The notes under the pieces: generated by a model | What the model was told of the DNA's origin: nothing | Databases searched by the model: none | The model's input: the letters and a program-made list of their open reading frames with translations, nothing else | Part shown: piece after piece, positions 31,067 through 43,046 of the stretch | Layout: every line of letters begins with the position of its first letter | Position numbering within the stretch: the first letter of the stretch is position 1 | Source: Metellina segmentata | Lineage: Eukaryota > Arthropoda > Arachnida > Araneae > Tetragnathidae | Direction: 5' to 3' | Assembly (NCBI GenBank): GCA_947359465.1 | Contig: OX375879.1 | Span: 117,398,557 to 117,462,556, forward strand | Length of the DNA: 64,000 nt | Program-made: the position numbers and the translations under genes

Positions 31067-33388
31067 AAACACAACATAAATACATGAATGAATGTGTATT
31101 AGAAACATCCGTTTATGTCACAATAACTAGTATTATATATATTTAAAAATGCATAAGTAAGAGTTCACATTTTTATCAACTGCAAAAATCTCGCAAAGCA
31201 GTAGTTTTTTAATAACCAAACTCTGAACACTTCTATTTACAAAGTTGTTTCATTTAGTGTTCTATCCAGAAGAGGTTGCAAAAAAATTCAACGAAGCTGT
31301 AGTAGTTTTTTTGGTTTTTAATAATTCTGCACTAAATTTCTGTTCAAAATAAGGTTTGGGGTTTTGTGTCTTCAACACCAACAAACTTCCCAACGTTTTG
31401 ATAGAAATGAGAGAACGGTATTCAGCTAGGTTCTTTCTGACAAAGCTGAAGATTCTAATGCTTCTCAAAGCGAAGATGAATAATTTCGATTCCTCGAACG
31501 AAATATTAAAAATCAGTAAAAAAGGCAGACCCATCCGTAAATCAGTAAAATTAAGTAAAAATTACGGATAATCCGTAAAAGTTTGCAAGTATGTTATTTT
31601 ATATTTATTTATTAAATTGGTTAATGGACCAAATGGGGCAATCACCGGGTTTTGACGAGCATAAGCGAGCAGGGGGCGGGCGCCCTCTACCACCATAAAT
31701 GCGGCCTTTTTGGTCACACATTCCACGACAAAAGCGTTTATTTTGGGCCTATCCACCCTTAATAATTTGGCGAGATATTTTCGGAAGACCCTGTAAATCT
31801 ATCGTAATAGGCTTGGGGATAATTGAGTTGTTTAGTGCAGTCTGGCACAATCCTAGACCATCCATGCTTATCCATCGGTGACTATCCACAATATCCACTT
31901 AAACACACTTCTCAGAAAGTTTGTAGCAGTTATTGTGTGTTGTAATAATTATTGACTTCAATAGAGAAACGTCGTTTAACGTCATGAAATATATGTTTCT
32001 CAACCTCTAATATTTTTCATCATTAATATCTTCATTACAAATATGTTAATAGTATTGTTTTAATTTTAGGTATTAATATTTAAGATTCATGCGAGGAAGA
32101 TGCATGAAACTGAAATCTTTAAGAAACTGTAAACGCACTTTTTGCGGTTGCAATGACAAAAAACAGTATAGTATCATCATTTTGTTATTATTACAGTATA
32201 GAATCCTTCTACCTATTCATAACCTAAAATAATCTGAAAACGAGCAATAATTTTTTTAGCTGTAATCCAATTAAAAAGTTCAATTTCGCTGAACATACTA
32301 CTATTTAAAACTATCAAATTTCTACATTTAAAAATATCCACTTCTACATAATATTTGGAATTTGTGCACATAGATGGCACCACGATATAATGAAACTTCT
32401 GGGGGAAAATATTACAGTTCGGTGGACATGGTACGATTTTCATTCTAACTTGACAATAACGTCTAAAATCAATAAAATAAATTTGTTTTCCTTGAATTTT
32501 ACTATCTCAAAATGTTAAATGAAAGCTGCAATTTCAAAATACAAAAAAAAATCACTTTGTTAACATAGCTGAATAAAGAAAAAGTAAATACGAAACGAAT
32601 ATCAAAACACGTAGTATTTTTGAAATGTTGCAAAATTAGAATTGTTTTCAATGCGATTATACGACATTAAAAGAATTAATGCAAATAAAATGAGTCGTTA
32701 TTTTCAAAAAACCCCATTTCTCTTGAATTTATTGACGAAATTAAACAAATAAACAATTTAAAAAAATAAACAACGCAGTCTTTATAAAAAAAAACGGTCT
32801 ACATTAAAACCAAATCAACATACGTTACCATGTTTGATACGACAAGTTTAGGGCTTTACAGTTATTTATTTCGTGGCAATGAATGTCTTTCCCATTTGAC
32901 AGAAAGAATTTATTTTCCTTTGTTTATTCAGATATCGTTATCCGATTTTTTTTTTTTTTTTTTTTTTTATAGAAGATCCCTCTTAACACTATTCATTTGT
33001 CAAGTACGAAATCAATTGTAAAACAAATTTTCCAATAAATAATCTTTATTAAGTTACGAAAATAGCCTTGTTGAAAATAGCATTGTTAAGTTGAAATCAA
33101 TATATTTTAGTGCTAAGACCGTAAAAGTTTTAATGTTCTCAATCAATTCTTCAATTCAATACATCAACAAAAAATTTAGAGATTATAAAATAGGGTTGTC
33201 AAAGCGATGCTGTGAGGGTTCCAATCTCTTGCGAGTCCTCATTTGTTGCAAGTAGAGTTTATATTAGTAGATAACACTCTCCACTAATGAGAATATTCTC
33301 CAGGCATAAAAAAAATGGGAGGAATCAAATTCCAAAATTTTTTATTTAACACATCATCTTTCAGAAAATTCAAATTTATTGATAGCAG
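31067..33388. other. AT-rich unique sequence, no gene seen
   Basis: Over 2 kb without a recognised element. A T run lies at about 32946-32968. Small frames lack domains. Confidence 0.35.
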
Positions 33389-33396
33389 AAATGAAC

Positions 33397-34133
33397 TAGG
33401 ACTGCGACATCGACAGCAAAACATCGAAGACATCTAACCAAGACATTTTTTGAACTGTCAAAACAGTCAAATTAATAAGAACAATTAAGAAATAATTTAT
33501 TTTCAAATTGAATAAAAAAAATAAAAAATATATTTACAACGATTTGACATAGGTACTAATAACTCTAAGTATAATTAGGCAGGTATACATAGCAATAATT
33601 ATTGTTAGTTATTACTAATTATTTATCAACCTATGAGGGGGGGGGGAATACACAACAAACTTAGTTTTTATTTACTGAAATTAGAAATATTGGGGCCTAT
33701 AAATATTATATGCCCTTATATTTGTTATTTACAATTTGTAAAAAAAGAAGTTTGTTCACTTTCTCCACCTTAAGCCAACATCTTTTTTCACTAAATATCA
33801 CACCACTTAAGAGGGAAAAACTCTTTCTGATGTGACAGCTGTCTCCATCAATGACAAAAACTTAGCTACTCGGTTATTTTTATTTATTATTATTATTTTT
33901 TTTTTTTAATTTTTACTATGGTGCTTTTTTTATTCAAAAGTAAAACATCGACAATATTAAAACAACGATGTTAATCAAACATCGGCTACAATAAGTCGAT
34001 GGTAAATACATCAATGTATTACACAACACCGATGTTTTGAAAACATCGACATCGATTTCGCATCCCTACTTTTCACCCTTGGCCACTTTGGTCTAAAATT
34101 ATGTTCAATTTACTGATAATAAAAACTGCTACT

Positions 34134-34175
<42 letters not shown>

Positions 34176-34348
34176 TTACAATGCTACTTTTTTTATTTAA
34201 AAATAAAACATCGACAGCATAAAAACATCTACAATTTTCACATAGATGTTAAAAAAACATCGGCTACAATACATCGATGGTAAATACATCGATGTATTTT
34301 ACAAAACATAGATGTTTTGACAACATCGACATCGATATCGCATCACTA
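33397..34348 (-). mobile_element. hAT element, ATCGAT family, with duplicated end and captured flank
   Basis: Outer 8-bp duplications AAATGAAC at 33389-33396 and 34349-34356. The 3' terminal repeat is at 33397 (TAGGACTGCGACATCGACAG). A first complete 5' end finishes at 34068 (CATCGATTTCGCATCCCTA), then 34069-34135 matches the inverted flank of the hAT copy at 30636, and a second 5' end finishes at 34348. A degraded dimerisation-domain fragment lies at 33727-33875 on the minus strand. Confidence 0.8.
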
Positions 34349-34397
34349 AAATGAACCTAAATTCTGTGTATTATTCTCAATATATAAGCACTTTGTT

Positions 34398-34944
34398 ATA
34401 GAAATTACCATCACGGCGTTGCCCGTGACGATTCCAAAAAGATCGAAAACGTTCCGTTCAAGGGAGAAACAAACTAATAAAACTCTCTATATTAAAAACG
34501 AATTCCCATTTGGTTTGTTTCGCAAACAAATGGGAAATCGTAGCCTATTGGATGACAGCCATAACGGCGTAAGAAAATATAAATATAGCTTCGCAAAAAG
34601 ATAATTATGCTTTCAAAAAAGCATTAATTGCCGTTATCCATTTGGAATATGCTTTTAAAAAAGCAATAGTTTGCCGTTATCCAGTTGGATTAGCGAGAGC
34701 ACAGTGTAAACAGTCAAGACCGATTGAAGACTTGTGCCCAATCTTAGGAAAAGAAATAATAAAAAAATATGTCATTAAATTAATTTCTGAATGTTCTAGA
34801 TTGAATTTTAAAATTAGGGCGCAGTATATTGCAAAAAAATCGGACTACCTGCGTGCCAAATCTCATTATTTTAAGTGCCATAGATTCGTCAGGACAGTTC
34901 ACACTACAGAGACACACAAACACTTACTTTTATAATAGTAGAGA
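34398..34944 (-). mobile_element. non-autonomous Helitron, family 2
   Basis: On the minus strand it starts TCTCTACTATTATAAAAG at 34944 and ends after a perfect stem TCACGG...CCGTGA (34410-34427) with CTAT at 34401-34398 where CTAG is expected. Homologous to 7465-7982. It contains a hairpin CCCATTTG...CAAATGGG at about 34505-34533. Confidence 0.65.
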
Positions 34945-36159
34945 TGTCGGACTCAGAAGTACTACATTTATAAACTTGTGATTTAATTTTCATTTAAGTG
35001 TGCGTGTGTGTATTTATTCATCGATGAAATCATATATTGTTTGTAATGTAGTTTTTTCAAAATCATGGGGTACTTTTTTCATGTATCACTGATAATGTTG
35101 CTGCCACTATAAAGTCTAAATACGTAAATAATAAACAACGTAAGCCTCATATATGTGCACATAATTTATTCAGTACGCACATTAAACGTATTGGTTGAGG
35201 ATATGTAATATAAGTGTTGGTTCGAAAATAAATTGTCTAAGTAAATAATTGACATTTGTTGTAAAATTGTTGATAGGATAGGAGTACAAAAATAATTTAA
35301 ACTGCAGTTATTTTCTATTGTTAGTCTCAGAAGTACATTTTCAAACTCTGAATTTGTTTTCCCTTACGTATTCCTTTATCGATTAAAAAATATAGTATGG
35401 TTTAGAAGAAAAGTCCATGTCTTCTATTGGAGCCTTTAAAACATATTAAAATATCATATAACCTAAAAATTTACGTCCAGTTGCAATACTAAGTAAATGG
35501 GTAACGTGGGTTAAAATGAATGTCGAGATACATTTCAGTGGCGGTTTAAATATAACGACACAGCAGCATGGGGTGAAAAACTCTCCACAGTCCATTAGTC
35601 TTGGGGGTCCACTCAGCTACCCTACTCCCCCCACTAAGCGGAAATGGCAAAACCCAGATAAAAGATGTTTATCTTAGCCTAGCCACCACACCAAAACGAC
35701 ATTGAACAGACTTCGTCAATTTTAAAAACGATTAATGAATAAAAAGTTTAACTTTTTTTGTTCTCTTTATTTTGGTAGGTTAAAGCTATTGTTTGAAGGA
35801 ATGAAAATCACGAATTAGAACACCTTCGTTCCAAAAGTGACGCTCAAAGTGGCAAATTCGGATTTTACGTGTTCTAATTTTTATAGGTACGAGACAATTC
35901 GGGATTAGAATTCCGTGAGGGAATTAACTTAGCGTATCTCTACTTTATCTAGTTCTGGGAGCAGAATCGAGTGAATTTGTATTAGTGTATTTTCAAGTAT
36001 CGAATAAGTATTTGAATACATATACACGAAACTATTAATCGATAGAAAGAATCGGCTAACACTTTGCTTCTCTGATTTTCCCAGCATTGTGGTTAGAGCA
36101 CTAGAATTGTGACATAATTGATCTAAATTTGAACCCACTGCAAGAGAAAAACAGTGAAT
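34945..36159. other. AT-rich unique sequence, no gene seen
   Basis: Nothing supportable. Confidence 0.35.
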
Positions 36160-36171
36160 CGCTGTATTGTG

Positions 36172-36503
36172 GGCCGACCAACCGGTATAGTGGTTAAGGT
36201 GTTAGCCTCTAGATCGGAAGGCTCCTGGTTCGAATCCGGGCCCGGGCATGTATGTTTTTAAACGTATGGTGTAAAGGCGGCTGGTGCACCTTAAATCTGT
36301 CGTGGCCGAAAGTCCTCACGTTGGGTTGGCGTGGAAGTTTGGAGAGTGGGGTGCCAGCTCAGGTGTTGCTTCGTCATCTGACCGTGGTTCAAAATTACGA
36401 GGTGTTGTCCTCGGATCTTTCCCTTAAGGGACTGATCCCGGACCGTCGTCAATAGCCCGTTGTGTTGCTCTAGTACGACGTTAACTAAAAAATTACCAAT
36501 TAC
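36172..36503 (+). repeat. SINE-A, full length, reference copy
   Basis: A 332-bp tRNA-derived SINE. The head has an RNA polymerase III A-box-like TAGTGGTTAAGG (36188-36199) and a perfect B box GGTTCGAATCC (36227-36237), which would promote its own transcription. The body contains AATCTGTCGTGGCC, CTCAGGTGTTGC, GTGGTTCAAAATTACGAGG and CCGTTGTGTTGCTCTAGTAC; the tail is AATTACCAATTAC. Exact 12-bp duplications CGCTGTATTGTG lie at 36160-36171 and 36504-36515. Peptides read through it are by-products of SINE sequence. Confidence 0.96.
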
Positions 36504-36579
36504 CGCTGTATTGTGCACTCAAACGATAATTTTTGACATACAACAAACATGGATAATCATACAGTTTCGAAAACTTCAT

Positions 36580-36690
36580 TATTCGATTACTTTTGTATTC
36601 AAATACTTTAGTATTCGATTACTTTTGTATTCGATTACTTTTGTATTCGAATACTTTAGTTATTGGATTGCTTTCGTATTAGACTACTTT
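36580..36690 (+). repeat. minisatellite, TATTCGATTACTTTTG type
   Basis: Short units of ATTCGATTACTTTTGT / ATTCGAATACTTTAGT, part of the same simple-repeat tract as 36995-37200 but separated by a SINE. Confidence 0.75.
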
Positions 36691-36699
36691 GAGGGCCGC

Positions 36700-36993
36700 G
36701 GTTGTCTAATACGAAAGAACGTGTATTCGCGGTGGAAGAGTAACAGATTAGCAATCGGGGAATTGCTACACGGGGATTTGGTACACGTTAAATCTGTCGT
36801 GGCCTCAAATGTCCACACGGCGTGGTGTGGAAGTTAGGGGAGGGATGTGGCCAGGTCAGATATCGATCTTGTTAACTGACATTGGTTCGAAATAATACGA
36901 GGTGTTGTCCTCGCATCTTTCATTAGTGATTGATGACCAAATTTTGCCAATAGCCCGTCGTGTTGCTCAAGTGCGACGCTAATTAATTACCAA
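36700..36993 (+). repeat. SINE-B, near full length
   Basis: Head with GGAAGAGTAACAGATTAGC; body with GTACACGTTAAATCTGTCG and CAATAGCCCGTCGTGTTGCT; sits inside the minisatellite tract. No clear target duplication. Confidence 0.75.
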
Positions 36994-36994
36994 T

Positions 36995-37200
36995 AACATC
37001 GATTACTTTTATACGAATACTTTCTTACGAACATATTCGAATACTTTCTTACGAATACTTTCTTACGAATATATTCGAATGCTTTCTTACGAATATATTC
37101 GAATGCTTTCTTACGAATATATTCGAATACTTTCTTATGAATATATTCGAATATTTTTTTACGAATATATTCGAATACTTTCTTACGAATATACAATCCA
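36995..37200 (+). repeat. 24-bp minisatellite
   Basis: About seven units of CTTACGAATATATTCGAATA plus CTTT. Because 24 is a multiple of three, minus-strand frames across it show an 8-residue periodic peptide (YIRKKVFE); these are not genes. Confidence 0.9.
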
Positions 37201-38261
37201 TCGTAAAATGATTAATATGTATCGTAAAACCTAATGACATGAAATTTGGTATCGGAAGTTAAATTTTGATGCACTCGAAATTGGGGTTCGAAACGTCAGT
37301 GTTCCCACTGGAAATCAAGAAGTTGATGCTCAATTTAATACGATGACGGCTCCTTATGCAAATTTTATGCATCTGGATTAACGGAAGATGTGTGTTCCTG
37401 TCAACGACACCTTTGAATTTTCTCTACTGTTAAAATTGCTCGAATAAAGAGGGGTGATTCAGTTTATTTTCGCTACTGTATGTTTGTGTAATTTAAGCAT
37501 GCTCCCACGCAACTTCTTTTTTCTCAAACTCCTGTACTACTCTCGTACAAAGCATTGATCCTGAAATCTGGACGAATTTCAAAATCATCCTAGAATAAAT
37601 CTATGCACTGTTGCATCCATTTCAGAAATGATCCATGCAATAAATTTCAGATTGCTCTTAAATAAATTCCAGTTGGGTAGAATATATTCTTAGATCTGTT
37701 TCGAAACAAGCTTTTGATCTGTTCTCATACAAAATTCAATTCCTTACGCACTACAAACACCTCCTTCCACACAACTTCCTTTCGAATCTCTAACCGAACA
37801 AAAGAATATTTCAACCGCGCTGTTCTTCCTCAACTCGATCCCCTTGGAACGGTTTATAAGCATAAACTCTCTTCAGACAAATTCCCACAAATCCCCCATT
37901 GAAAATGTAAGTGAAGATCTGTTGTCGTTGTGTGGAAAGAGAAACCCCGAGACGAGTGGGGAAAAAAAAGATGCGATATACCTATCAACCTTAGCCCCAG
38001 CTCCGTTCTTTGCGGGTATCCGCTATTTATCACTCAACAGAGCGATATATCCCTGATCGCTGATGGAGTTGGGAAATCCCCTCTTGACAGGTGTTGTAGT
38101 TCCGGAGACAACACGACGACAGGGGGTTGAGCAGCTACAACACAGTCGTTTGCACCCCAGGAGGAGGAATGGAGACAAAATAGAAAAAATTTAGGGTTGC
38201 ACCTCTTGTATTTGGTTTTTTTGTGTGTTTGTGCAAGGGCTGGACAAGTTGCGCCAAGCAA
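37201..38261. other. unique sequence, no gene supported
   Basis: A donor-like AAAAT|GTAAGT at about 37908 follows an acceptor-like TCTCTTCAG 30 bp upstream; too short and unsupported to call an exon. Confidence 0.3.
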
Positions 38262-38815
38262 TGTTTTTAGTCGTACACAAGCAGTGGTCTTATTAATAGT
38301 GTATAGTAATTAATAGTGTGTGGTTTTATTATACTTTCATAGTAACAGCTCTGACTGTGACTGCTACCGAAAACTATCTGTGAAATAGAATATCTGAGAG
38401 GAAACTTATTCTAAACTGACTAAATCTGTTTGTTTGGATGTGGAGGGAGGATGTTGCTTTTTGTGATTTACCACCTTTTAGTAATACCGGAAATACCCTA
38501 CTTTAGTATTACCACACCGTAATACACCGGATATAAAGTAAATACTACCGGAAATACACTTCACCTTGAGTTATTTTTCAGGTGGTGCAAGAACTGGCCA
38601 ATGATTATCTATCCAGTTTTTGGACTACACAAGCAGTGATTTCACAGTAGCAGTTCAACCTGTGATTGTTACCGACGAATATCGGCGATTTTAAACTGTG
38701 ATTGTGATCCTAAACTGTGACTGAATCTGATAGTTTGAGTGTGAAGGAAGGATGCCGCTTTTTATGATTTGCGATCTTTTAGTTCTTCCCATCGGAAATA
38801 CCAAACGGCTAAATC
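38262..38815 (+). repeat. diverged direct duplication, two ~230-bp copies
   Basis: 38270-38510 and 38620-38815 share ACACAAGCAGTG, CTGTGACTG, ACCGA, a GGAGGATG/GAAGGATG stretch, CTTTTTRTGATTT and CGGAAATACC in the same order. Confidence 0.6.
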
Positions 38816-38984
38816 GTTAACGTAGCGGCTTATTAAAACGCCAAAGAACATATTCAGAATCCGAATCAAACGCAATCAATGCGGTGATTACTGTTCCAGT
38901 AATCACCGCAACCAAATCCGTTATCATAACAAAGTAGTAATAGGTGAAATTGTGATTCAAAATTATCGTTACTTGGGTAGAAGT

Positions 38985-39092
38985 TCTGCTACGTCACACT
39001 GGAGTAACATAGCGGGCTATTGGCGACGGTCAGAGATCAATCCGCAAGGGAAAGATGCGAGGACAATACCACGTAATTTTGAACCACTGAAT
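38985..39092 (-). repeat. SINE 3' fragment
   Basis: ACGTCACACTGGAGTAACAT through ACGTAATTTTGAACCACTG: about 105 bp of SINE 3' body on the minus strand. Confidence 0.75.
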
Positions 39093-39835
39093 TTTGGAGG
39101 AATTGGAGAAGGAGTGTAAATTTTCTATAGTTTTATATCACACTTTGTTTATAGTTAAAAAACTCATTTTTCTAACAAGTGTTGTCTCCAAGTGTGCAAC
39201 CAAAAAGAGAATATACAATTTTTTAAGCAATTTTGCTGATAAGAGTCTTCATCTCCAGGCGAATCAGGAGCGGACTTAAGGATCACCATGCAACACTACG
39301 ACATAAATTATGGCAGTGGTGGCATCATTCTATATCACCGACACTAAGTTCGTTGATCACATGTGTATAACACACATGGACCGTCTAAATTCAATTACAA
39401 GGAATTCGATTTTTTACTCTTATAAGCTTGAGGGTGATCTTCTCCTCCCCAGCAATCCTTCAATACATATACACCAGTCCTCGCTAACAGGAAAATATAT
39501 CGGAGTGAAACTTCGCTACTTTTTATACCTAACGAGTAATAAAATTACAAAGGCAGCAAAAAAAAAGCAATTTCGGGAAAAGCTTTTAGTTTCGTATCCA
39601 AGTTTATCCCATCTTCTTTTCTCCCACCACTTAAGTTCCGGCTACTCGCCGAAAGAAGTCACCGAGGACTTTGTTTCAAAGGGGCTTCGCTTTTTTATAG
39701 GTGTCCCCATTGGAAGAGCGAAAGGGAGTTTGCCGAAATCGTCAATGAAATTACAACGTCGAGCTCCATCGAAGACGCTCGTAATTTCAAACACGTTTCT
39801 TCTCAATTGGACACCTGGGAGTTCCCTTTTTTCCG
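39093..39835. other. unique sequence, no gene supported
   Basis: The 191-residue plus frame at 39310-39885 has no recognisable domain, runs into the MITE end and is not called. Confidence 0.3.
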
Positions 39836-42250
39836 TCAATCCTCCAAGAGGTTTCGACGTGTTAGTCTCGTATAGCAAAATCTGACCAATTTTGCTATGA
39901 CGAGATACTGCGTCATCAATATACTGTTGATTTTTTTATGACGACGAGATCAAGATCTGGTTAGTTTTCTTCTAATGAGGATTTCCCGTCCATCAAGATC
40001 TGGTCAGTTGAAAAAAAACCACCAGCAGGATAACCACTTCCCTCCCTCCTTAATTAACCCTCCTGCTGGTTGTCTCGATAAGGCATCTCTTCACAAAAAG
40101 GAAACTGACCAGATCTTGATGAAAGAGATATCTTGTCACTAGAAGAAAATTGACCAGATCTGATAGAACAGATATCTTGTCAGAAGAAATTTGATCAGAT
40201 CTTGAAGAAAGAGATATCTTGTCGTTAGAAACAAATTGACCAGATCTGATAGAACAGATATCTTGTCAGAAGAAATTTGATCAGATCTTGAAGAAAGAGA
40301 TATCTTGTCGTTAGAAACAAATTGACCAGATCTGATAGAACAGATATCTTGTCAGAAGAAATTTGATCAGATCTTGAAGAAAGAGATATCTTGTCGTTAG
40401 AAACAAATTGACCAGATCTGATAGAACAGATATCTTGTCAGAAGAAATTTGATCAGATCTTGAAGAAAGAGATATCTTGTCGTTAGAAACAAATTGACCA
40501 GATCTGATAGAACAGATATCTTGTCAGAAGAAATTTGATCAGATCTTGAAGAAAGAGATATCTTGTCGTTAGAAACAAATTGACCAGATCTGATAGAACA
40601 GATATCTTGTCAGAAGAAATTTGATCAGATCTCTTGAAGAAAGAGATATCTTGTCGTTAGAAACAAATTGACCAGATCTGATAGAACAGATATCTTGTCA
40701 GAAGAAATTTGATCAGATCTTGAAGAAAGAGATATCTTGTCGTTAGAAACAAATTGACCAGATCTGATAGAACAGATATCTTGTCAGAAGAAATTTGATC
40801 AGATCTTGAAGAAAGAGATATCTTGTCGTTAGAAACAAATTGACCAGATCTGATAGAACAGATATCTTGTCAGAAGAAATTTGATCAGATCTTGAAGAAA
40901 GAGATATCTTGTCGTTAGAAACAAATTGACCAGATCTGATAGAACAGATATCTTGTCAGAAGAAATTTGATCAGATCTTGAAGAAAGAGATATCTTGTCG
41001 TTAGAAACAAATTGACCAGATCTGATAGAACAGATATCTTGTCAGAAGAAATTTGATCAGATCTTGAAGAAAGAGATATCTTGTCGTTAGAAACAAATTG
41101 ACCAGATCTGATAGAACAGATATCTTGTCAGAAGAAATTTGATCAGATCTTGAAGAAAGAGATATCTTGTCGTTAGAAACAAATTGACCAGATCTGATAG
41201 AACAGATATCTTGTCAGAAGAAATTTGATCAGATCTTGAAGAAAGAGATATCTTGTCGTTAGAAACAAATTGACCAGATCTGATAGAACAGATATCTTGT
41301 CAGAAGAAATTTGATCAGATCTTGAAGAAAGAGATATCTTGTCGTTAGAAACAAATTGACCAGATCTGATAGAACAGATATCTTGTCAGAAGAAATTTGA
41401 TCAGATCTTAAAGAAAGAGATATCTTGTCGTTAGAAACAAATTGACCAGATCTGATAGAACAGATATCTTGTCAGAAGAAATTTGATCAGATCTTGAAGA
41501 AAGAGATATCTTGTCGTTAGAAACAAATTGATCAGATCTGATAGAACAGATATCTTGTCAGAAGAAATTTGATCAGATCTTGAAGAAAGAGATATCTTGT
41601 CGTTAGAAACAAATTGATCAGATCTGATAGAACAGATATCTTGTCAGAAGAAATTTGATCAGATCTTGAAGAAAGAGATATCTTGTCGTTAGAAACAAAT
41701 TGATCAGATCTGATATAACAGATATCTTGTCAGAAGAAATTTGATCAGATCTTGAAGAAAGAGATATCTTGTCTTTAGAAACAAATTGACCAGATCTGAT
41801 ATAACAGATATCTTGTCAGAAGAAATTTGATCAGATCTTGAAGAAAGAGATATCTTGTCGTTAGAAACAAATTGATCAGATCTGATAGAACAGATATCTT
41901 GTCAGAAGAAATTTGATCAGATCTTGAAGAAAGAGATATCTTGTCGTTAGAAGAAAATTGACCAGATCTGATAGAACAGATATCTTGTCAGAAGAAATTT
42001 GATCAGATCTTGATGAAAGATATATCTTGTCACTATAAGAAAACTTTCCAGATTTGACAGAAGAGATATAGTGTCAGAAGAAAACTGATTAGATCTGATA
42101 GAAGAGATATTGTGGCAAAAGAAAAACGGACCAGATCTTGATCTCAACATCAAAATTTCTGCAATATCTTAATGACAATATCTCGTCATTAACAAAATTG
42201 GTGAGGTCTTGATGAACGAGATATCTCGTCGAAATCACTTGAAGGGTTAA
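39836..42250. mobile_element. TTAA-type palindrome MITE expanded by an 86-bp satellite
   Basis: Left end TCAATCCTCCAAGAGG then TTTCGACG; right end CGTCGAAATCACTTGAAGGG then TTAA (42247-42250). These are imperfect inverted ends like those at 24738-24965. Left-arm blocks (CATCAAGATCTGGTCAGTT near 39992) are inverted relative to the array side (AACTGACCAGATCTTGATG near 40103), with CACCAGCAGG / CCTGCTGGT closer in. The satellite fills most of the interior. Confidence 0.6.
40100..42030 (+). repeat. 86-bp satellite array, about 22 units, dimeric unit
   Basis: Spacing of CTTGAAGAAAGAGATATCTT at 40201, 40287 and 40373 gives an 86-bp period. Each unit is two related 43-bp halves: AATTTGATCAGATCTTGAAG...GATATCTTGTCGTT and CAAATTGACCAGATCTGATA...GATATCTTGTCAG. 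The central units are almost identical; units near the right edge (from about 41525) show A/T changes such as TTGATCAGATCTGATATAAC. One unit has an extra CT at about 40630. Confidence 0.97.
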
Positions 42251-43046
42251 CTTAAAACTCACTCTTTTTACGTGTTTTTAACGGGGAAAAAAGTTAAAAG
42301 AATTCAAACTAGCAGCCCCGGATATAGCATCTGAGCAACATTTCTTTAGTTGATGTGCAGAAAATACAAAGTTTCATAGAAAAAACAATCGTCGTCTTAT
42401 CGAAATGTCGTTTCTCGCATTTCACATCAGAAGGCTCATTTACACATGTGCGTCGGTGAATCCGAAACGGCACTCCGTGTTCGTATCCGTCCAACCAATG
42501 AGCAAACGAGAACGGAAATGATTAACAGATTCAATCACTCACGTCCTCGAAGTTCAAAGTCTAACCTCTTGTAAACGTGGGGACATTTGAGTTCACGAGA
42601 TTTTTTTGAGAGCATTGAGTTTGGAATCTTCAGGTTGCTATTACGCGCCTACAAACTGGTCTAGTTTCTCATTAGCTCAGAAAAGACACACGTGGACTGT
42701 AACACGCTTTATTTTCAACTTTGAACTCCTTCAAAACTTTGCCTAGCAGGGTACACTTCCTCTTTGGCGTTACGTCACTGTTCGTTACGCCACCTCGCGA
42801 CAAGAGTCTGTACAGGTCTATCGCGACAATTGTGGCATCGGAAGAAAGAACGAACCCCGATGCAACACTAACTAACGGACGTCATGAAATACTCTAGTTT
42901 GCTCTGCCAGTCTATCGGCCCACGCCGATTTTTTAGTCTACGTGACCAATCACTTCTCGAGAACAGACTTAGCCCTAAGATTCGTCTATTTAATTAGGTC
43001 TATGTTTGGATATTTCATAAAATAATAATAAACGTTTTATTGAAAA
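42251..43046. other. unique sequence, no gene seen
   Basis: Nothing supportable. Confidence 0.3.

Noticed and set aside
30636..34068. single 3.4-kb hAT element spanning both ends
   Set aside because: The ends are inverted terminal repeats, but the flanks are inverted, not direct, repeats; the outer AAATGAAC pair and the internal structure fit a separate element at 33397-34348.
36172..36245. tRNA gene
   Set aside because: A and B boxes are good, but the stems do not form a proper cloverleaf and the sequence continues into a repeated SINE body with target duplications.
36987..37240. two minus-strand ORFs with 8-residue repeats
   Set aside because: They are translations of a 24-bp minisatellite; the period is a multiple of three, so several frames stay open.
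37875..37908. 30-bp micro-exon between TCTTCAG and GTAAGT
   Set aside because: Too short to test, no neighbouring exons recognised; splice motifs of this quality occur by chance.
39310..39885. 191-codon plus-strand ORF
   Set aside because: No domain, no splice signals, and it runs into the MITE end.
40100..42030. CRISPR-like array
   Set aside because: The sequence is eukaryotic and the unit is contiguous tandem DNA without variable spacers.
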